Shown piece after piece: positions 63,580 to 64,000 of a stretch of DNA of 64,000 nucleotides. The translations under genes were made by a program, and so were the position numbers. Origin of the DNA: Varroa destructor (lineage: Eukaryota > Arthropoda > Arachnida > Mesostigmata > Varroidae); contig NW_019211456.1 of the NCBI RefSeq assembly GCF_002443255.2, positions 22,995,061 to 23,059,060 of the forward strand. Reading direction: 5' to 3'. The notes beneath the pieces were generated by a model, which did no database searches, was not told the DNA's origin, and worked only from the letters and a program-made list of their open reading frames with translations. The stretch's first letter is position 1; each line of letters starts with the position of its first letter.

Positions 63580-64000
63580 CAGGTTCTCGATTACTTCGCC
63601 AGGATAAAAAAAAACTACATGTTTGTTCGCCCGCTTTTCTTATGGACTATCGGACGGAAGATCCCTGTGGAAGCAGTCTATATTTATGTGTTCACAATGA
63701 AAAATGAACCACTAGCCCTTGGTGAGCGTGACCCATATAAAGCAAGTGACGATAAGAATTAAAGACCAAAATCCAGCCTGACAAAATTTACTTCCTACAC
63801 ATTGACTATAAGGCTTTGTTAGTTCATCTTGCAGTTGAATGCAGGCTCCTCAGAGAATTTAAATTGTGCTTTCAGAGGTGTACTATTTTGTGTATCGATA
63901 AGACTGATATGAGTATGCACATAAGTCTTATCTGTACATAAGAGCGAGTCATAATTACTAGTTTAACTTGAATTGAGTGGTCGTTACGCGGGCTCAATTT
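63580..64000. other. unannotated sequence to window end
   Basis: No frame, repeat or RNA recognised. Confidence 0.5.

Noticed and set aside
1..64000. CRISPR array, operon, riboswitch, replication origin, telomeric repeat
   Set aside because: No regularly spaced repeats with unique spacers, no tandem telomere-like hexamers or pentamers, and no bacterial gene organisation anywhere in the window.

Overview
This is a gene-poor stretch of eukaryotic nuclear DNA, most likely from an invertebrate animal. The evidence is an AT-rich base composition (roughly 40% G+C by eye), long (TA)n and (CT)n microsatellites, tRNA-derived SINE-like heads, a decayed LINE reverse transcriptase, and an assembly gap of exactly 100 N. 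There are no operons, no ribosome-binding-site-led genes and no dense long reading frames, so a bacterial, archaeal or phage origin is very unlikely. The species cannot be named from what is visible.

No protein-coding gene can be established. The longest stop-free frames are about 100-130 codons. At this base composition a stop is expected about every 16 codons, so a window this size should contain a handful of frames that long by chance. The window therefore reads as intergenic or long-intron sequence with mobile-element debris. Low-confidence coding candidates are listed because each shows something extra: a motif, plausible splice signals or unusual composition. The better ones are the frame cut by the gap (11451-11569, minus), a possible internal exon at 28411-28734 (plus), an Arg/Ser-rich frame at 4206-4535 (minus), a GC-rich frame at 50494-50727 (minus) and ATG-led frames at 54476-54808 (minus) and 59864-60145 (plus).

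The best-supported biological feature is at 54917-55181 (plus): fragments of a reverse transcriptase that read like the N-terminal RT region of an RTE-type non-LTR retrotransposon, broken by a frameshift and stops. Next best are tRNA-like sequences with RNA polymerase III A-box and B-box order and spacing at 37600-37890 (two, head to head), 21355-21420 (minus) and, weakly, 27126-27180 (plus). These look like SINE heads rather than working tRNA genes.

Layout: 1-1140 is a GC-richer block between two TA arrays. 1140-11350 is mostly featureless, with a GC-richer patch near 7.7-8.6 kb. 11351-11450 is a scaffold gap. 11.6-21 kb is AT-rich and plain. 21-21.7 kb is GC-richer and holds a SINE-like head. 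25.9-27 kb holds a CTG repeat, a palindrome and a CT/TA microsatellite. 30.6-31.5 kb and 33.3-33.9 kb are GC-richer patches with short candidate frames. 37.4-37.9 kb is the SINE-like composite. 47.2-51 kb has two CT/TA microsatellites around a CpG-bearing GC-rich patch at 50-50.8 kb. 54.9-55.4 kb is the LINE relic. 57.35 kb is a long TA array. The remaining ~6.5 kb is plain. I see no pathway or gene cluster, and no convincing undescribed system.
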